Below, piece after piece: positions 60,487-64,000 of a stretch of 64,000 bases of DNA; positions within the stretch are counted from its first letter, which is position 1, and each line of letters starts with the position of its first letter. The stretch spans positions 1 to 64,000 of the forward strand of contig CAYSPT010000012.1 in assembly GCA_964432985.1 (NCBI GenBank), written 5' to 3'. Origin of the DNA: CAYSPT01 sp964432985 (lineage in GTDB: Bacteria > Muiribacteriota > CAYSPT01). The position numbers were made by a program, and so were the translations under genes. A model generated the notes under the pieces. The model worked only from the letters and a program-made list of their open reading frames with translations, did no database searches and was not told where the DNA came from.

Positions 60487-61590
60487 CTACCGGCGCTGCC
60501 CGGCGCGGCGGTCCTTCTCAGGCACGCAGTCGAAAGCCGATTCCACAGTGTCAGGGAAATCCTGGCCGCTCAAATCGATAATGTACGCCTCCATTTTCGG
60601 CTCGTACCGGTGCGGTTTCACCCGGCTTAAAGACTGCCCGCCGTCCGAAGGCCGCTTCCGCGGCACACGGGTCGGCCCGGTTTTTTTGTTCCCGGCGGGG
60701 TTGAAACGTTTGGAGAAATCAGACAGGATCTTGTCGTTCTCCCTGGCGAAGTACTCATCGTCACCGTTATCTCCGGATAAATCACCGGGGGCACGCTGCT
60801 TTTCGTCCTCCAGCGGTGTCTTGCTGGAAATTTTAAACTCCGACAGGTCCTCTGAAGAACGCTTGTCGCCTTCTTTTCCGGAATCGTCCTTTTCCGATCC
60901 TTTCTTTCCCGTACCGACCTTCATGCTCTCCATTTGTCCCAGTTGACCGGGTAAACGTCTCCTGACGGGTTCGTCCGGCCGTCGGTAATTCAATATGCTC
61001 TGATCGATGGTGTGAAACTTGTAGTTTTTGGAATGCTCCGCATTGTAGGTGGAGTTGATCTTGAGATTGAGCTCCTTGTCCACCCCGTCCACGTTCACTA
61101 CCAGGCCGATATCGATGGGGGCCCGGTCGTTTTCCTTGTTCAGCTCGAAACTCATGGTGTCTGTCTTGAACTCGAAATCCTTTTCAGACAGGAGCGTGCC
61201 GGTGGAACAGTCGTATTCCCGGCGGGTGACGGTCGCCTTTTCCTGGTCGAACAGGTACCGTGATTCCAGGGCAATCACGTCGTTGGGATTATCCGGCGAC
61301 GAGACGGCGCGGCCGATACGGTACTCCATCACGCCCGGGGCGGTGGTGGAGGCAATGGTCTGCAGGCGCAGCGATGAGCGGGCATCGTCTTTCAAGTGCT
61401 CCAGCAGCAGGTGCAGCGCGCTGGTCTCGGCGGAAAGCTCGCTTCCCTTTTTGTATCCCACGATGCCGGCCCTCTGAAAATTCATTATGGCCACGATTAT
61501 CACCAGGCCGATGGCAATGGCGACTATCAGCTCTATCTGTGAAAATCCCCTTGACTTCATACGGCCTTGCCCGGTCTTCGCATGGTTCAT
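60487..61590 (-). CDS. Prepilin-type (minor pseudopilin-like) protein with charged tail
   Basis: 367 residues from ATG 61590 (GGTGA five bases upstream). The class III signal is MKSRGFSQIELIVAIAIGLVIIVAIMN: a Gly-Phe cleavage point, Glu at +5 and a hydrophobic helix. The globular part (about 45-210) is followed by a long Lys/Asp/Glu/Ser-rich, probably disordered tail (about 235-330). It sits after the second pilin gene with a repetitive spacer (61624-61704). Likely a minor subunit of a pilus or type II secretion pseudopilus. Confidence 0.78.
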   Translation of the reverse strand: MNHAKTGQGRMKSRGFSQIELIVAIAIGLVIIVAIMNFQRAGIVGYKKGSELSAETSALHLLLEHLKDDARSSLRLQTIASTTAPGVMEYRIGRAVSSPDNPNDVIALESRYLFDQEKATVTRREYDCSTGTLLSEKDFEFKTDTMSFELNKENDRAPIDIGLVVNVDGVDKELNLKINSTYNAEHSKNYKFHTIDQSILNYRRPDEPVRRRLPGQLGQMESMKVGTGKKGSEKDDSGKEGDKRSSEDLSEFKISSKTPLEDEKQRAPGDLSGDNGDDEYFARENDKILSDFSKRFNPAGNKKTGPTRVPRKRPSDGGQSLSRVKPHRYEPKMEAYIIDLSGQDFPDTVESAFDCVPEKDRRAGQRR

Positions 61591-61623
61591 CTCTTCACCA
61601 CTCCCGTCACTATCTGTTCGATC

Positions 61624-61704
61624 ACCAACGTTATTAGTCGGCTTACCAACATTATTTGTCAACCATCAATATTACCTGTTGATCACCAACATTACCTGTT
61701 GGCG
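61624..61704. repeat. Degenerate 20-bp tandem repeat, four copies
   Basis: Four units resembling ACCAACATTATTTGTCAACC run through the spacer between the two pilin-like genes. If read on the minus strand they give TNNVG-like codons upstream of the chosen ATG, so the longer frame there is repeat-derived. Confidence 0.6.
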
Positions 61705-61712
61705 AACTATAA

Positions 61713-62311
61713 CTATTTTTTGGCCACAAGCGTGCTCATTTTCAAGGAACGGTCCCGGCCGCTTTTCTCCTCGGACCACCCGATCTCCACGGTGATTTCC
61801 ACCACTTCGCCGTAACGCTTCTCCTCGCTGGCGAGAGGCGGTGATTTGGGATGGAAATCAAAACTCAAGGTACCGCTGAACGGATCGCTATCGAAGGTGG
61901 ACGGCTCAGTCTGCATGCTTGTGAAGCTCATGTTTTTCAAACTGTTCAGCCTGCCGATAGCCAGGTTGACCGCCAGCAGGGTGTTTATCGTGGCTTTTTG
62001 CTCTTCGAAGCTCTTGCGCATCACGTCGAATACCGGAATCAGCGCCAGCACCAGGATAATGGCCGCGACCAGACCTTCGATCAGCGTAAAACCGCGTGAA
62101 GCGCGAAAACCGCGTGAAGCGCGAAAACCGCGTNNNNNNNNNNNNNNNNNNNNNNNNNNNNNNNNNNNNNNNNNNNNNNNNNNNNNNNNNNNNNNNNNNN
62201 NNNNNNNNNNNNNNNNNNNNNNNNNNNNNNNNNGATCAGCGTAAAACCGCGTGAAGCGCGAAAACCGCGTGAAGCGCGAAAACCGCGTTGTTTCTTCATC
62301 AGTCCGTTCAT
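61713..62311 (-). CDS. Prepilin-type protein, interrupted by a false-looking gap
   Basis: The coding sequence starts at ATG 62311 (MNGLMKKQ, then RGFRAS units and GFTLI) and, beyond the N run, continues from another RGFRAS/GFTLIEGLVAA to a stop at 61713. The 55 bp at 62079-62133 and 62234-62288 are identical. Joining them removes the gap and gives one in-frame gene of 147 residues with a normal class III signal (GFTLIE) and a short pilin body. Two extra RGFRAS units before the cleavage site lengthen the leader peptide. Confidence 0.75.
62079..62288. repeat. 18-bp repeats and identical 55-bp gap flanks
   Basis: AAAACCGCGTGAAGCGCG-type units repeat on both sides of the N run. The whole 55-bp flank, including GATCAGCGT, is the same on each side. 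That length equals a common assembler k-mer, which points to a contig overlap left unmerged. Confidence 0.8.
62134..62233. other. Assembly gap (100 N)
   Basis: Exactly 100 N inside the pilin leader region; see the 55-bp identical flanks. It probably covers no real sequence. Confidence 0.9.
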
Positions 62312-62317
62312 GGTATC

Positions 62318-64000
62318 TCACATTTCCCGGTAGAATTTGCTGGTGATTTCAACCGGTATCAGGTTGGCCCGGTAATACTTTCCGTAATTGCCGGCCTCCA
62401 GCGGATCGTACCGCGGATCATACTCGATCTTCCCCGGGCTGTCGGCGGAGAAAAGACCGGTCCCCAGACTGCCTACAGCCACGCTGCCTTTAACCTCCAA
62501 CGGGCTGCCGGGGACCTTGTTCAGCTTCCCGTTGAGGGCAATGAGGGCAGCGTGGACCTGAATCCCGGACATGGAGCTAATCAGGATATCGCCGTTGAGA
62601 CTGCACACCACCAGAGAGGTGTCCTGGGGGGGCAGCGAGGAGTCGCTGATAATATTTTTTGATATCCCCACGGTGCCGTCCGTCACGATGATCCCCCCGT
62701 CTTTCACCACCAGGTCCTGGTCCAGGCTTAAAGGTCCGGTCACGTGAATCACGGTCCCCAGGTGCAGCTCGTCGTAATCACCTGATCCTCCCCCTTCCGG
62801 CGCCCTGATGAACATGGCGGTGAACTCGCCCGGCGACAACTCCATCACCGCCTTGGTCCCTTTCAAATCATTGCCGAAAGATGTGTCCACATCGTCGCCG
62901 GGATTTCCCTTGAACACCACGGTTCCGTCATCCCGCTTGATGGTCAGACCGGCGGTTCCCGAAGGTTCGTTACCGTTGACCAGGGAATAGAAATAGTTCT
63001 GGTCCGTGGAAGTTGACGGTGGTTCGATGACTGACTGCAGCCGGTCGGTGGTCAACTCGCGTCCTGGAAAAAGGTTGTCGTTCCCGTAATGGATAATGTC
63101 ATATGAATTGTTGTAGTGCCCCTGGTCCGGGTCATCTTCCCCGATGACCCTGGACATGTAAAACGCGTACCCGTGATTGTTGCCCGGCAGCGTGTACCCA
63201 TACTCGGAGGTGTTGAAAAAGTGCGGCTTGACATGATACGGATTGACAGGATCGGGATAGTCGTCGTTGAAGGGTGCCTGCTTCGGAAACTCAAGCGCGT
63301 TGGCCGGGAGCGCGGTGGTAAATTCATCGTGAGAATATTCCCTGAGAACGAGTTTTGGCGGATGTGGAGGATAGGCGGTGCTGGGAGGATCGTCTTTCCA
63401 GCAGATGGCCCCGTACTGAGCAAGCCGGCGGTACGCCCGCCCCAACACCAGGGTGGGCGACTGCCGCGTCCGGTCACCGAACAGGTGGATCGTGTTGGAA
63501 AGCGACGCCACGGGGTTCATCCACGCCGCCATATCCGAACCGTCGTAAAACCCGCGCTGCAGCAGCTTGGCGAGGTGATACGCGCCCAGCTCTCCGTGCC
63601 CCGGCCGTGATCCGTCGATGAGACACACCCGGCCGACGTCCAGGTAATGAAAGTCCTCGGCTGTACTCTGACTGGCACTTCCCCAGCCGGAAGTGAGATT
63701 GAAGTTCCATTTCCCTCCTCCCAGGAATATCCAGCCCCGCCGGCAAATGTCCGGAAGCGCACTGCCCTCCGGGTGGTTGTAAACGATAACCGGCTGCCGC
63801 GAGGGAGGGCCTGTAATGGCGCCGAACTTGTCATTTTCCAGCACATTCAGCTGCGAGTCCTCGAGCCGGTCCTTGACGAAAAGCGTAAATTTCGGCAGGA
63901 CCGCCGGGAGCAGGTTGACCACCACGATTTCTTTGCGAACCTCCTTGACCCACTGCACCCCGGCGTAGGTCACCGTCGCCTTGATGAGTATCTTTCCGGC
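62318..64000 (-). CDS. Pilus/secretion-associated large protein (partial, N-terminus outside window)
   Basis: The frame is open to the right edge, so the GTG at 63973 is probably internal. At least 560 residues, ending TSKFYREM. The body is rich in Asp, Gly, Tyr and Pro, with DPxNPYHVKPHFFNTSEYGY, and a C-terminal segment SSMSGIQVHAALIALNGKL that resembles PilX-like or surface-tip proteins encoded with minor pilins. No enzyme motif is recognised. Its stop is 6 bp before the pilin start, so the three genes form an operon. Confidence 0.65.
   Translation of the reverse strand, partial: AGKILIKATVTYAGVQWVKEVRKEIVVVNLLPAVLPKFTLFVKDRLEDSQLNVLENDKFGAITGPPSRQPVIVYNHPEGSALPDICRRGWIFLGGGKWNFNLTSGWGSASQSTAEDFHYLDVGRVCLIDGSRPGHGELGAYHLAKLLQRGFYDGSDMAAWMNPVASLSNTIHLFGDRTRQSPTLVLGRAYRRLAQYGAICWKDDPPSTAYPPHPPKLVLREYSHDEFTTALPANALEFPKQAPFNDDYPDPVNPYHVKPHFFNTSEYGYTLPGNNHGYAFYMSRVIGEDDPDQGHYNNSYDIIHYGNDNLFPGRELTTDRLQSVIEPPSTSTDQNYFYSLVNGNEPSGTAGLTIKRDDGTVVFKGNPGDDVDTSFGNDLKGTKAVMELSPGEFTAMFIRAPEGGGSGDYDELHLGTVIHVTGPLSLDQDLVVKDGGIIVTDGTVGISKNIISDSSLPPQDTSLVVCSLNGDILISSMSGIQVHAALIALNGKLNKVPGSPLEVKGSVAVGSLGTGLFSADSPGKIEYDPRYDPLEAGNYGKYYRANLIPVEITSKFYREM

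Overview
The window reads as part of a metagenome-style scaffold from an uncultivated Gram-negative (diderm) bacterium. It holds three runs of exactly 100 N. The evidence for a diderm is lipoprotein signals, OmpA-like peptidoglycan-binding domains, Skp-like periplasmic coiled coils and type IV pilin/pseudopilin-like genes. Split transketolase, archaeal-type LeuC/LeuD, tandem DUF3857-transglutaminase proteins and Gly-Glu tails fit deep-branching or candidate phyla, but nothing here fixes the phylum. I saw no rRNA, tRNA, CRISPR array or transposase.

Layout. (1) 1-4.8 kb: a partial MttB-superfamily methyltransferase divergent from a BCCT betaine-type transporter, followed by a lipoprotein that fuses an OpuAC-like and a TAXI-like domain. 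This looks like quaternary-amine uptake and demethylation. (2) 4.85-9.5 kb: a 1412-residue exported protein with two DUF3857/transglutaminase modules, and a TPR fragment. (3) 9.7-22.7 kb: one long minus-strand cluster. In transcription order it encodes a cyclic-nucleotide-binding protein, an SBP-OmpA fusion, a VWA protein, a second SBP-OmpA fusion, a membrane coiled-coil protein, PspA/IM30, a NitT/TauT-type SBP, permease and ATPase, an AAA+ ATPase and a RaSEA/Elp3-like radical SAM protein. This is the best candidate for an undescribed envelope system. (4) 23-36.8 kb: amino-acid metabolism on the minus strand: isocitrate/isopropylmalate-type dehydrogenase, LeuD, DUF1015, SerC-like aminotransferase, SerA, LeuC, HD protein, aminotransferase, split transketolase, threonine synthase and an OTC-family carbamoyltransferase. 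(5) 37-47.5 kb: a HisI-like protein, then a nonulosonic-acid/flagellin-glycosylation cluster (Maf, DegT aminotransferase, NeuB, B12-radical SAM-TPR, NeuC) and a plus-strand radical SAM-acyltransferase fusion. (6) 47.5-55.8 kb: CstA, then a 1515-residue exported protein flanked by two Skp-like proteins. (7) 56.3-59.7 kb: sugar-type ABC permeases and binding lipoprotein, with no ATPase. (8) 60-64 kb: a one-domain GspF fragment and a pilin-like operon running off the end.

Intergenic DNA is rich in repeats. Two homologous composite modules (919-1268 and 59718-60146) each carry a long hairpin, two tandem palindromic operator-like sites, a 20-bp minisatellite and a terminal sigma70-type promoter. 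Pieces of the same family recur at 4.8, 24.9, 44.9 and 57.4 kb. Several gene junctions carry local tandem duplications. The third N gap is flanked by the same 55 bp on both sides, and collapsing it restores an in-frame pilin gene.
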